From the NCBI GenBank assembly GCA_021324535.1, contig JAJPIU010000017.1, positions 1 to 48,009 on the forward strand: a DNA stretch of 48,009 nt, in the 5' to 3' direction. A model generated the notes under the pieces. That model was not told the origin of the DNA. It saw only the letters and a program-made list of their open reading frames with translations, and ran no database searches. Below are positions 8,829 through 16,226 of this stretch, in pieces. Positions within the stretch are counted from its first letter, which is position 1; each line of letters opens with the position of its first letter. The translations under genes were made by a program, and so were the position numbers. This DNA is from Pseudomonadota bacterium. GTDB taxonomy: Bacteria; Chloroflexota; Ktedonobacteria; Ktedonobacterales; JADMIN01.

Positions 8829-10361
8829 TTAGCGCCGTTTGCCCGATCCTGTGGGGGTACGACCGCGCTGCCCCTGTGACTGAGAGGCTTTCGGGCGATC
8901 CCCCTTCGCGGAGCCTTTTGCGCCAGCGCCGTTCGCACCGTTCGCACCGTTCGCACCGTTTCCCCGCTTGGCTGCCTTTTGCGCATCAGGCGTAGCGACC
9001 GCTCCAACGCCGTCGCGCTTGATCGCCTCCTCAGGCAATGGCCGTTTCTTCGAGCCACTTGCGCTGGTTGAGCCGTTCATGGCCGCTCCATTGCTGCCGC
9101 TCTCGCCGTTGGCGCTTGCTGTGGGAACATTTGCCTTAACCAGCGTGACACCCTTGTTGGGGCGTTGGCGTTTCTCGCGTGACGCTCCGCGCGAGCCGCC
9201 TGTCCCGTTCGCCCCGCTTGCGCCGTTTGCGCCTTTAGTGGTTTCAGCAGATGTGGTCGGCTCATCAGATGCGCTGGCAGTTTGTTGTGGCTCCGTAAGC
9301 GCCGCCGGTTGAAGCCCCTGGCGACGCGCCATGGCCTCTTGCTGTGCGGCGGCGGCTCGCTCCATGACCCGCTGCAAAAATCCCTTCGGTTGCGCGGGCA
9401 TGGCTGTGGCGCCTGCTTTCGATGCAGAAGATGCGCCAGCGCCAGATCGGGAAGCGCCAGCCCCACGGCTCGTCGTTGTTGTGACGGGCGTTGGCTCTTT
9501 GGGCTGCGGTACGAATCGCTCCATGCCAGGCACGCCAACAAACAGCGATCCCCAGCCGGAGATGAAGTATTGCTGCACAGCGGAGAAGCCGGTTGAGATG
9601 CACCAGTAGAGCGCCAGACCAGCGGGGAAGCTCAGGCCGATGAAGACAGTAAAGAATGGCATGATGTACTGCATTGTCGCCATTGTCTGCGATGGGTCTG
9701 GCCCCGCGCTTGCGCTACGCGCCCCCGGCTTGCGTACGGGCAACGCCATCCGCAGTTGGATGAACGTCAAGATGCCCGCCAGGATCGGCAAGATATACAA
9801 ATGATCAGGCGTGGCAAGGCTTGTCCAGAAGAAGGACGGGTCAGGCAGATGTGATATTTTCGGCAAAAACGGATAAATATCAGCGTTGATGCGCGCGAGA
9901 TGGTGGGCGACAGACTCGGGAACCTGATGGCCATGTTGCATCACCTTCTGCACGAGCAGCACTTCGTCGAATGAATAGTACAGGGCATACAAGAAGGGCA
10001 ACTGCACGAGCAACGGCAGACACCCACCATAGAGACTTACCCCATGCTCTTTGTAGAGCGCCTGTTGCGCCGCCAGCATCCCCTGCGGATCGTCCTTATA
10101 TTGCGCCTTCAGTTCATTGAGCTGCGGCGCCAGTTCTTGCATGACGCGGCTTGAGCGAAGCTGCCGACGAGTGAGGGGGATCATACAGGCGCGGATTAAC
10201 AGCGTCAGGATGATAATCGAGAGTGCGAAGTTATGTACACCTGCATTCACCAGCATCAAGACGTTGAACACCGGTTGGAAGAAGATGTAATGAAACAGGA
10301 ACGTTATCGGCGAGAAGACCGTTCCCAAGAAATTGAGCAGCGGCGCAAAAAAACTACCCAC
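8829..10361 (-). CDS. yidC: Membrane protein insertase YidC/Oxa1
   Basis: YidC inserts and folds inner-membrane proteins with or without Sec. The 510-residue protein has the short Gram-positive-like layout without the large periplasmic domain: early hydrophobic helices, LLIRACMIPLTRRQL with the conserved intramembrane arginine (R57), the cytoplasmic hairpin rich in charged residues, LPLLVQLPFLYALYY, and a helix around YIMPFFTVFIGLSFPAGLALYW. From about residue 285 to the end is a very long basic, Ala/Gly/Ser-rich tail with NGA repeats near its end (nucleotides about 8930-8962), probably ribosome-contacting or disordered. The start is GTG at 10361, with AGGAGG about 8 bases upstream. It has no lipobox. 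Confidence 0.97.
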   Translation of the reverse strand: MGSFFAPLLNFLGTVFSPITFLFHYIFFQPVFNVLMLVNAGVHNFALSIIILTLLIRACMIPLTRRQLRSSRVMQELAPQLNELKAQYKDDPQGMLAAQQALYKEHGVSLYGGCLPLLVQLPFLYALYYSFDEVLLVQKVMQHGHQVPESVAHHLARINADIYPFLPKISHLPDPSFFWTSLATPDHLYILPILAGILTFIQLRMALPVRKPGARSASAGPDPSQTMATMQYIMPFFTVFIGLSFPAGLALYWCISTGFSAVQQYFISGWGSLFVGVPGMERFVPQPKEPTPVTTTTSRGAGASRSGAGASSASKAGATAMPAQPKGFLQRVMERAAAAQQEAMARRQGLQPAALTEPQQTASASDEPTTSAETTKGANGASGANGTGGSRGASREKRQRPNKGVTLVKANVPTASANGESGSNGAAMNGSTSASGSKKRPLPEEAIKRDGVGAVATPDAQKAAKRGNGANGANGANGAGAKGSAKGDRPKASQSQGQRGRTPTGSGKRR

Positions 10362-10517
10362 GCGCTTTTCCTCCTGATGCGGCGGCCAAGTGGCGGGTCA
10401 TCGCGTTGCGCGTGACGCACAGCGCGTCTGCGCCGCCTGCTTACGCGCGTCGCGTGCGCGCGTCCTACGGTCTGCTATCCAGCATCGTTTCCGGCTGAAC
10501 CTGGACATGCGGCCAGC

Positions 10518-10730
10518 CTATGGAACGGGATCGTACAAATTGCCATGATAGAACGGATGACAGCGCGCAATGCGCTTGATGGTCATCCATCCCCCACGAA
10601 ACAGGCCATACCGGTCAATCGCCTCGTAGCCATACTGCGAACAGGATGGCGTGAAACGGCAACTCGATGGCAAGACTACAGAAAATGTCATCTGATACAG
10701 ACGTATCAGACCCATACCAAGATACTTCAT
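10518..10730 (-). CDS. yidD: Membrane protein insertion efficiency factor YidD
   Basis: A 70-residue small basic protein with the family signature [19 protein letters not shown] and a final [16 protein letters not shown], including the conserved cysteines. YidD sits at the inner face of the membrane and assists YidC-dependent insertion. The ATG at 10730 gives the usual length and lies 34 bases after the rnpA stop with GAGG about 11 bases upstream; longer in-frame starts (up to 10817) would overlap rnpA by 53 bases and add residues not typical of the family. Confidence 0.95.
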   Translation of the reverse strand: MKYLGMGLIRLYQMTFSVVLPSSCRFTPSCSQYGYEAIDRYGLFRGGWMTIKRIARCHPFYHGNLYDPVP

Positions 10731-10764
10731 GCGTTTTTTGCCTCTGCGGCCAGTCGCTTTCAGG

Positions 10765-11217
10765 TCAGCCATCGGTTGCCACCAATGGCGACATATCCGC
10801 TCGTCGCGCATCTCCATTCATCAGCAGACGCGCGCGTGTCAGCATGTCAAGCGTCTCAGCGCCCAACGTTGCGTAATCAACCTCGGCGGCGCCAGGCTTC
10901 GCTGTTATAATCATATCCCAGGCTGGCGCAACATTCCAGAGCAAACGCCGCACCTGTTCGCGTAGACGTCGCTTCACCAGGTTGCGCTGCACGGCGCTGC
11001 CGACGCGCTTGCTTACCGAGAACCCCACCCGGGTGAATGCCTCAGCCTCGTGCGCCTCAGATCGCCGCGCATAGCTCAACGTGAGATGTGCGCTGCTGAC
11101 GCGCCGCCCACGCTGGCGCACAGCGGCAAAGTCTGCGGCAGACCGCAGCCGCCGCTCACGCGGAAAACGCTCGTCATGCGGCTGGCTCTGCGTCTGGCCC
11201 ACTGCTCCGCCTGTCAT
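10765..11217 (-). CDS. rnpA: Ribonuclease P protein component
   Basis: RnpA assists the catalytic RNA of RNase P in 5' maturation of tRNA precursors. The 150-residue sequence shows [17 protein letters not shown] at the substrate-binding N-terminus, [24 protein letters not shown] (the RNR signature helix), and [20 protein letters not shown]. It is slightly longer than the family norm because of an N-terminal lead and a C-terminal tail. It follows rpmH by about 175 bp; that spacer holds no convincing gene. Confidence 0.96.
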   Translation of the reverse strand: MTGGAVGQTQSQPHDERFPRERRLRSAADFAAVRQRGRRVSSAHLTLSYARRSEAHEAEAFTRVGFSVSKRVGSAVQRNLVKRRLREQVRRLLWNVAPAWDMIITAKPGAAEVDYATLGAETLDMLTRARLLMNGDARRADMSPLVATDG

Positions 11218-11393
11218 GATTGCTACAGATGTCTACGAGTACCCCGCCCAACACGTTGTGCAAACACAAGAAGCGTCTCGCACAAGCGCAAAAAGCAACG
11301 GCCAACGTTCGGCGCTGCTCCATGCGCGCCTCAGCGCGAGACGCCGCTCCGGCGAAAATCGCTTTCCGCCGACTTTTCACCGCACGCTGCCCA

Positions 11394-11528
11394 CTAGACG
11401 GTGAGACGCCAGCGGCCCTTCAGCCGACGCGCCTTCAAGACCAGGCGGCCATCGTGCGTGCTCATGCGCCGCATAAAGCCGTGCTTGCGTTTGCGCGGCA
11501 GGCGCTTGGGTTGCCATGTTCGCTTCAT
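11394..11528 (-). CDS. rpmH: 50S ribosomal protein L34
   Basis: A 44-residue gene. It begins [18 protein letters not shown] and ends [11 protein letters not shown], matching L34 along its length with the conserved RTWQP and [10 protein letters not shown] parts. The start has GGAAAGGG about 14 bases upstream. It is the first gene of the rpmH-rnpA-yidD-yidC-jag cluster and has a near-perfect promoter directly upstream. Confidence 0.97.
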   Translation of the reverse strand: MKRTWQPKRLPRKRKHGFMRRMSTHDGRLVLKARRLKGRWRLTV

Positions 11529-11566
11529 ATGAAAATCGCTGCCCTTTCCAAGAGATAATCCCTCTG

Positions 11567-11596
11567 ATTATAGCCGCTCTACCCTGGCGCTGTCAA
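11567..11596 (-). promoter_or_regulatory. Strong sigma-70 promoter for rpmH cluster
   Basis: On the minus strand TTGACA (11596-11591), an 18-bp spacer and TATAAT (11572-11567) match consensus at all 12 box positions. It starts just 9 bp past the stop of the upstream unknown gene and gives an rpmH leader of about 30 nt. Confidence 0.85.
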
Positions 11597-11605
11597 TCGG
11601 GATGG

Positions 11606-12280
11606 CTATTCCGTCGCCTGTTTGCGCGCCAGCACAGCGCCTATGATCAGCGCGCGGAGCCTCGCTGCGTCGTTTTGTTTCGCCAGCCGCCCGCCTGGAT
11701 CGAGATGATGCTCCCGCACGATGGCGCGTAGCGACCCCAACCGCAGCTCGTTGAGTGTTGCCCGCAAACCTGCTTCGCCTATGCGCGCATAGAGTGCGAA
11801 CGGATCGGGTACGCCCTGCCCAAGCTCAGGCGGCGCGCCCGTCACGATGCGCGGATGAAACGAACGGTTTACGCGCCCGCTGCTTCGCATCTCAGGCTCA
11901 CCAGGCGCCTCTGGCGCGTCATCAGGCGCCGCGCCCAATGGAGGCGCATGCGTTTGCATAGGAGCGATCTCATGAGAGATGGGTGCTTCCAACAACGCCA
12001 TCGAAGCGGCCACACGCTGCGCCAGGGACGGATCGCGCTCGATCTCCTGGGCGACCGCCCGCAAGACACGCGCCAACGTCGGCGCGGCCACGACCGACGC
12101 ACTCTCTGGCGCTGTGGACTGATCCTGCGCCGTGAGATCAGACGTACCAGCCGCCGAAACGTCGCGCTCGCTGGCGCCGGTCTCTGTCATCTGCGCCTTC
12201 TTGTCGGCCTTTGGCGCTTTCTGTGATGCAGGCGCTTTAGACGGTTTAGGCGCTTTAGACGCTTTGGGTGGTTTAGGCAT
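11606..12280 (-). CDS. Unknown protein translationally coupled to ParA
   Basis: I do not recognise this family. The 224-residue product has a Lys/Pro/Ala-rich N-terminal third (KPPKASKAPKPSKAP), an Ala-rich helix around RVLRAVAQEIERDPSLAQRV, and a compact C-terminal region (about 130-224) with DPFALYARIGEAGLRATLNE and LRAIVREHHLDPGG. The C-terminal region looks folded and is probably the conserved part. The ATG at 12280 overlaps the parA stop by 8 bases (TAA at 12275-12273 lies inside the first codons), which implies translational coupling; longer starts exist but would overlap parA more. No ParB-type helix-turn-helix or CTPase motif is visible, so it is at most a functional substitute partner for ParA. 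Confidence 0.8.
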   Translation of the reverse strand: MPKPPKASKAPKPSKAPASQKAPKADKKAQMTETGASERDVSAAGTSDLTAQDQSTAPESASVVAAPTLARVLRAVAQEIERDPSLAQRVAASMALLEAPISHEIAPMQTHAPPLGAAPDDAPEAPGEPEMRSSGRVNRSFHPRIVTGAPPELGQGVPDPFALYARIGEAGLRATLNELRLGSLRAIVREHHLDPGGRLAKQNDAARLRALIIGAVLARKQATE

Positions 12281-13064
12281 TGGAGTTGCGTCGGTTGTAG
12301 GGACGCGCACGCGCTGGGACAAGCCGCTTCACCTCCCTGGCAAGCTGTAGATACGCCACGCCGCTTGTGCTGTTTGGCGCGAAGCTCAGCACGCTTTCAT
12401 GCTCACGATGCGCCTTCTCCAGATCAAGGTTCTTGGGGATGCGCGTTTCAAGCAATTGCCCCTCAAACTTCTTTTCGAGGATGTCCCAGGTGTCGCGCGC
12501 GGTGGTCGTATCCTCAAAGAACGTGGCGATCACCCCGGCGATCTCAAGGTCTTCGAGATCGAGCTGTTCGCGCAATTCCTCGATGGTGGCGTCGAGCTTA
12601 TCTATGCCGATCAGGCTGAACTCGGTGAGCGAGATGGGAACCAGCACCTTGTGCGAGGCTGCAAGCGCGTTTTGCGTCAGCACGCCAAGCGAGGGCGGCG
12701 TATCAATGATGATGTAGTCGTAATCAAGCCCATGCAGCGCGCGCGCCAGCCGCCACTCGCGTCCCGCCTTCGCCGCAAGCTCCACATCTGCGTTTTGCAA
12801 GCGCCCATCCCCTGGAACCAGCCAGACGTTTTCCTCGTTGGTCTGCCAGATGACCGTATCAATCTTGCGCGACCCCACCAGCACGTCATAGAGCGACGGC
12901 ACGGGATGCACACGCCCGGTCAGGGCATAGGTGGCGTTGGCCTGTCCGTCAACATCCACCAGCAACACGCGCTGATGTAGCCGCGCCAGCCCGGCGGCCA
13001 GATTGACGGCGGTAGTGGTCTTGCCGACGCCACCCTTATTATTGGCAATGCAGATCGCAACCAT
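12273..13064 (-). CDS. parA: ParA/Soj family chromosome-partitioning ATPase
   Basis: The 263-residue ATPase opens with a deviant Walker A, NNKGGVGKTTTAVNLA (residues 8-23), with the signature lysine, followed by VLLVDVDGQANAT and IIIDTPPSLGVLT (Walker B). It is a stand-alone Soj-length protein with no N-terminal HTH. ParA proteins form ATP-dependent dimers on nucleoid DNA and move ParB-parS complexes or other cargo. Here no parB and no TGTTTCACGTGAAACA-like parS are visible; the coupled downstream gene is an unknown protein. Chromosomal parAB often lies near rpmH-rnpA-yidC and oriC, so the neighbourhood fits, but dnaA and DnaA boxes were not seen. Confidence 0.93.
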   Translation of the reverse strand: MVAICIANNKGGVGKTTTAVNLAAGLARLHQRVLLVDVDGQANATYALTGRVHPVPSLYDVLVGSRKIDTVIWQTNEENVWLVPGDGRLQNADVELAAKAGREWRLARALHGLDYDYIIIDTPPSLGVLTQNALAASHKVLVPISLTEFSLIGIDKLDATIEELREQLDLEDLEIAGVIATFFEDTTTARDTWDILEKKFEGQLLETRIPKNLDLEKAHREHESVLSFAPNSTSGVAYLQLAREVKRLVPARARPYNRRNSNA

Positions 13065-13268
13065 ACAAACGACTATCCTTTACGCAAAAGAGGCGTGTAA
13101 TGCTTCTGATACATCAAACAGGGAATGACTGGGCTACTTGATGTGACATGGGATCCGACGTTGCTGCAAGCGTAGCATGGCGCGCGTTGGCGCGTCAAAG
13201 CGATGGGACGGTTGGGGCAGATCTCATACTGAGCGCGCTGACCGCCGGAGTTTCGTTGCTTGGGCAGG

Positions 13269-13299
13269 TTGACAAAGCGCCTGCATGAGCACGCATACT
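13269..13299 (+). promoter_or_regulatory. Possible promoter of the peptidase S51 gene
   Basis: TTGACA (13269-13274) and CATACT (13294-13299) are separated by 19 bp, longer than ideal. The -10 lies in a 12-bp direct repeat CATACTGAGCGC found at 13225-13236 and 13294-13305. Confidence 0.4.
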
Positions 13300-13353
13300 G
13301 AGCGCAGAGCGGATGCTACTTCCCGCAGGGCGGATAGACGAAAGGATGGGCAT

Positions 13354-14085
13354 GTGAGCGAGGCACAAGCCACGGGGCACATCATCGCAATTGGCGGCGC
13401 AGGGTTTAACAACGATGAGGGCAATCCGCTGCTGTGGCGCTATGCGCTGGCGCTGGTGGGCAAGCCGCGCCCCAAGGTGTGTTACTTCGGCCAGGCCAGC
13501 GCCGAATCGTTGGAGCATACTGTCGCCTTTTACCGGACGTTCGTTGGGCTGGGGTGCGAACCGACGCACTGCTCGCTGTTCGAGCCGCCCACTGCCGATC
13601 TGCGCTCGTTTATCCAGGAGCAAGATGTGATCTGTGTGGGCGGCGGTAACACCAAAAGCATGTTGGCCCTCTGGCGCGAATGGGGGCTGGATCACATCTT
13701 CCGTGAGTTTTGGCAGCAGGGGAAGCTATTGATGGGCATCAGCGCGGGATCGATCTGCTGGTTCGAGCAGGGCGTGACCGACTCCATCCCCGGCCCCTAC
13801 ACGGCGCTTCCCTGCCTGGGCTTCCTCCCCGGCAGCAATTGTCCCCACTACGACGGCGAGGTACGGCGCCGACCGGACTACCATCGTCTGCTGCAAACCG
13901 GGCAGATCGGAGATGGCTATGCCTGCGACAACGGCGTTGCGCTGCACTATGTGGGCGACAAACTTGATGAGATCATCAGCTCGCGTCCCGACGCGTTCGC
14001 CTACCATGTGACAAGGGACGGCGATACCGTGAACGAGACACGCCTCACACCGCGCTATTTGGGGGCGGATGAGGCGAAAGGATAG
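13354..14085 (+). CDS. pepE: Peptidase E-like serine peptidase (family S51)
   Basis: A 243-residue S51 family protein related to aspartyl dipeptidase PepE and cyanophycinase. HIIAIGGAGF opens the fold, DVICVGGGNTKSMLALW forms the oxyanion region, and GISAGSICWF carries the nucleophile elbow with the catalytic Ser, followed by LPCLGFLPGSNCPHYDGE with a conserved His. S51 peptidases hydrolyse N-terminal Asp-X dipeptides or cyanophycin; the precise substrate is not readable. I chose GTG at 13354 because GAAAGG lies about 9 bases upstream and the fold begins directly after it; an ATG at 13285 would add 23 Arg-rich residues. Confidence 0.88.
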   Translation: MSEAQATGHIIAIGGAGFNNDEGNPLLWRYALALVGKPRPKVCYFGQASAESLEHTVAFYRTFVGLGCEPTHCSLFEPPTADLRSFIQEQDVICVGGGNTKSMLALWREWGLDHIFREFWQQGKLLMGISAGSICWFEQGVTDSIPGPYTALPCLGFLPGSNCPHYDGEVRRRPDYHRLLQTGQIGDGYACDNGVALHYVGDKLDEIISSRPDAFAYHVTRDGDTVNETRLTPRYLGADEAKG

Positions 14086-14149
14086 CGAGGCCTACAGCGT
14101 CAGCTCCAAAATGCCGCCAAGCCCTGTCTTACCGAAATGGGCCAGAAAG

Positions 14150-14171
14150 CCCCCGTCTTTTTAAGCGGGGG
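14150..14171 (+). repeat. Left-end hairpin of the IS200/IS605 element
   Basis: CCCCCG (14150-14155) pairs with CGGGGG (14166-14171); inside the loop CTT also pairs with AAG. The same architecture recurs at the right end. Confidence 0.8.
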
Positions 14172-14190
14172 ATGAATGGCGCCTCCCACC

Positions 14191-14219
14191 TTGACAGAAA
14201 AGTAGACGGATGATATACT
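14191..14219 (+). promoter_or_regulatory. tnpA promoter giving a nearly leaderless transcript
   Basis: TTGACA (14191-14196), a 17-bp spacer and TATACT (14214-14219) form an 11/12 consensus promoter. The tnpA ATG at 14226 is only 6 bp past the -10 box, so transcription would start at or next to the start codon. Confidence 0.75.
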
Positions 14220-14225
14220 ATCTAC

Positions 14226-14615
14226 ATGGACTATCAACATGAACATCATGCCGTTCATCTCGTGGTCTACCATATCATCTGGTGTCCCAAGCGGCGCCGC
14301 AAAATATTGAACGGCCCAATCCATGACCGGCTAGAGGCAATCATTCATGAGGTTGCAGCGGAACATCAGTGGCAGATCATTCGGTTGGCGATCCAACCCG
14401 ATCATGTGCATGTATTCATCCGTGCGAATCCCTACACACTGCCCACCGACATCCCGCGCCTGATGAAAGGGCGTAGCTCGCGGTTGTTGCGCGAGGAGTT
14501 TCCGGCGCTGAAGAAAATGCCGTCGCTATGGACGCGCTCGTACTTTATCAGCACGGCGGGCAATGTCAGCCAGGAAATCATTCAGAAGTACATCGAGGCG
14601 CAAAGCCGCCAATAG
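14226..14615 (+). CDS. tnpA: IS200/IS605 TnpA Y1 single-strand transposase
   Basis: The 129-residue protein is a small HUH-superfamily transposase. The metal-binding HVHVF (HUH) motif follows QPD, and the C-terminal helix KYIEAQ contains the nucleophilic tyrosine. It cuts and rejoins single-stranded DNA at the element ends through a 5'-phosphotyrosine intermediate, recognising the terminal hairpins. The N-terminus VHLVVYHIIWCPKRRR is typical. It lies 21 bp before tnpB. Confidence 0.95.
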   Translation: MDYQHEHHAVHLVVYHIIWCPKRRRKILNGPIHDRLEAIIHEVAAEHQWQIIRLAIQPDHVHVFIRANPYTLPTDIPRLMKGRSSRLLREEFPALKKMPSLWTRSYFISTAGNVSQEIIQKYIEAQSRQ

Positions 14616-14636
14616 CGTATGAGGTAGCGTCGCCAG

Positions 14637-15812
14637 ATGGCAGAGATAACGTGTAGCAAAGCCTATAAATACAAGCTCACTCCTACGCCCGCCCAAGAGC
14701 AGATCATGGAGACGACCTTGTGGCGTTGCCGCACGTTGTACAACACTGCCCTGGAAGAGCGCAAAACCGCGTGGGAACGGCGCCATGTTTCGCTCACCTG
14801 CTATCAGCAACAGGCGGAATTGCCTGATCTGAAAGCAGCGTTTCCCGAATATGCTGATATTCATAGTCTGGTGCTGCAAGACGTGCTGGTGCGGTTGGAT
14901 CGTGCCTTTCAAGCCTTCTTCCGGCGCATCAAGAACGGCGAAAAACCAGGCTACCCACGTTTTCAGGGCGCCAACCGCTACCACTCGTTCACCTATAAAC
15001 AATTCGGTAATGGCGCACGACTCGATAACGGGTTCCTTGTCCTGAGCAAAGTCGGGCGGATGGCCGTGCGCTGGTCACGCCCCATTCAGGGAACGCCCAA
15101 GACGGTGACGATCAGCCGCGAGGCGGATGGGTGGTACGTCTCCTTCTCCTGTGAAGGTGTGCCAATCCAGCCGTTGCCGCTCACAGGACAAGAGACCGGC
15201 ATAGACGTGGGGCTGAAGGTGTTCCTGGTCACGGCGCATGGGCTGGTGGTAGAGAATCCGCGCCATTTCAGGAAGAGCGAACGCCGCTTGAAGCGCGCCG
15301 ATAAAGCAGTGGCCCGTTGTCAGAAAGGCAGTCATGGCAGACGCAAAGCCGTGGCGCGGCGGGCCAACGCCTATCAGAAAGTGAAGCGCCACCGGCAGGA
15401 CTTTCACCACAAGGTGGCTCTCCAACTGGTGCGTGAAAACGATGTGATCTATCTGGAGGATTTGCAGATCGCCAATATGGTACGGAATCACCACCTCGCC
15501 AAAAGCATCAGTGATGCAGCGTGGGCGCAATTTCGTAGCATCCTCGCATACAAGGCAGCATGCGCCGGTAAACGAGTGGAGGCGATCCCTGCGCAGTACA
15601 CCAGCCAGGATTGCTCAGGCTGTGGGGAACGGGTTCCCAAGAGCTTATCCGTGCGTACCCACGTCTGCCCATCCTGTGGGCTGGTCATAGACCGCGATGA
15701 GAACGCGGCCATCAATATTTTGCGGGCTGGGCAAGCCCGTTGGGCGCTAAGCCGCACGGATGGATACAATCATCCCATCAGCCGGTTTGTCCAAGAATCC
15801 CCCGTGCTTTAG
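14637..15812 (+). CDS. tnpB: IS200/IS605 TnpB RNA-guided nuclease
   Basis: TnpB proteins are RNA-guided endonucleases ancestral to Cas12 that help retain the element at its donor site. The 391-residue protein has an N-terminal helical OrfB_N region (YKLTPTPAQEQIMETTLW), RuvC-I with the catalytic Asp in GIDVGLKVF, RuvC-II with Glu in IYLEDLQIANMV, a zinc ribbon CSGCG...CPSCG, and RuvC-III Asp in DRDENAAIN. All catalytic residues are visible, so it looks active. Its stop codon TAG (15810-15812) lies in the loop of the right-end hairpin, the usual place where the guide RNA scaffold overlaps the gene end. Confidence 0.95.
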   Translation: MAEITCSKAYKYKLTPTPAQEQIMETTLWRCRTLYNTALEERKTAWERRHVSLTCYQQQAELPDLKAAFPEYADIHSLVLQDVLVRLDRAFQAFFRRIKNGEKPGYPRFQGANRYHSFTYKQFGNGARLDNGFLVLSKVGRMAVRWSRPIQGTPKTVTISREADGWYVSFSCEGVPIQPLPLTGQETGIDVGLKVFLVTAHGLVVENPRHFRKSERRLKRADKAVARCQKGSHGRRKAVARRANAYQKVKRHRQDFHHKVALQLVRENDVIYLEDLQIANMVRNHHLAKSISDAAWAQFRSILAYKAACAGKRVEAIPAQYTSQDCSGCGERVPKSLSVRTHVCPSCGLVIDRDENAAINILRAGQARWALSRTDGYNHPISRFVQESPVL

Positions 15813-15819
15813 CCGGGGG
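15799..15819 (+). repeat. Right-end hairpin / probable omega-RNA 3' scaffold
   Basis: CCCCCG (15799-15804) pairs with CGGGGG (15814-15819), with an inner GCT/AGC pairing. It overlaps the tnpB stop and lies 4 bp before the TCAA end. By analogy to known TnpB systems, the RNA guide would begin at 15828. Confidence 0.75.
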
Positions 15820-15827
15820 AGTGTCAA

Positions 15828-16019
15828 AGCATGCTCAACGCCATCGCTCAGGATCTCCAGCCAGGCGACCAGCGCGCCTGTTTCTGTATCGCGCCCGCTG
15901 ATCGTCGCCCAATAGCGCGCCGTTGCCTGTATCGCATCACGCCTATCCCAGCCGACCACCTCGCGCAGGTCGCCAACCTCTTGCGGCGAGATAGACTGGC
16001 TAATGGAAAACACCACCAC
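15828..16019 (-). pseudogene. GNAT-like acetyltransferase remnant interrupted by the IS element
   Basis: The minus-strand frame from 16019 gives 64 codons with the N-terminal pattern of small GNAT acetyltransferases: a VGDLREVVGWDRRD helix and GALVAWLEILSDGVEHA strands. The IS right end follows. On the other side of the IS the frame continues without a shift for 10 residues (VRQGLAAFWS) to a TGA at 14102-14100. The joined ORF is only 74 codons, about half of a GNAT domain, so most of motif A and the C-terminal half are missing. The gene was probably already truncated, or lost sequence at insertion. Confidence 0.6.
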
Positions 16020-16102
16020 AGCGATCTGCTCCCTTTTCGGCGGAGAGAAGCAAGCAAAACTTGCCAGGCGCCTTGTGCGTCTTTCCGCCTGGCTCGCGCG
16101 TA

Positions 16103-16128
16103 TTATCTTATGAGATAACGATATATCG
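16103..16128. promoter_or_regulatory. Adjacent palindromes upstream of the AarF-type gene (operator candidate)
   Basis: TTATCT-TATG-AGATAA (16103-16118) is directly followed by the perfect palindrome CGATATATCG (16119-16128). They lie between the GNAT remnant start and the AarF-type gene, a suitable place for a repressor site. No regulator is identified. Confidence 0.35.
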
Positions 16129-16226
16129 TGTTGGAGAATGCCTTCATGCTGGTATCGTTATGAAGAGGGACAGTTACAAGAAAGCGCGAGACACAATATA
16201 TGGCAAGCATTGAGGAGATTGTGGGC

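Larger units (their letters stand above)
14133..15827 (+). mobile_element. Complete IS200/IS605-family insertion sequence
   Basis: The element carries tnpA and tnpB in tandem and has matching imperfect hairpins at both ends. TTAC directly precedes the proposed left end (14129-14132) and TCAA forms the proposed right end (15824-15827), the same cleavage tetranucleotides as IS608. No target duplication is expected for this family. Removing 14133-15827 joins two open pieces of a minus-strand GNAT-like ORF in frame, which supports these boundaries. Both genes appear intact, so the element may be mobile. Confidence 0.85.

Noticed and set aside
13065-13353. parS site or DnaA boxes near parA
   Set aside because: No TGTTTCACGTGAAACA-like or TTATCCACA-like sequence was found by eye.
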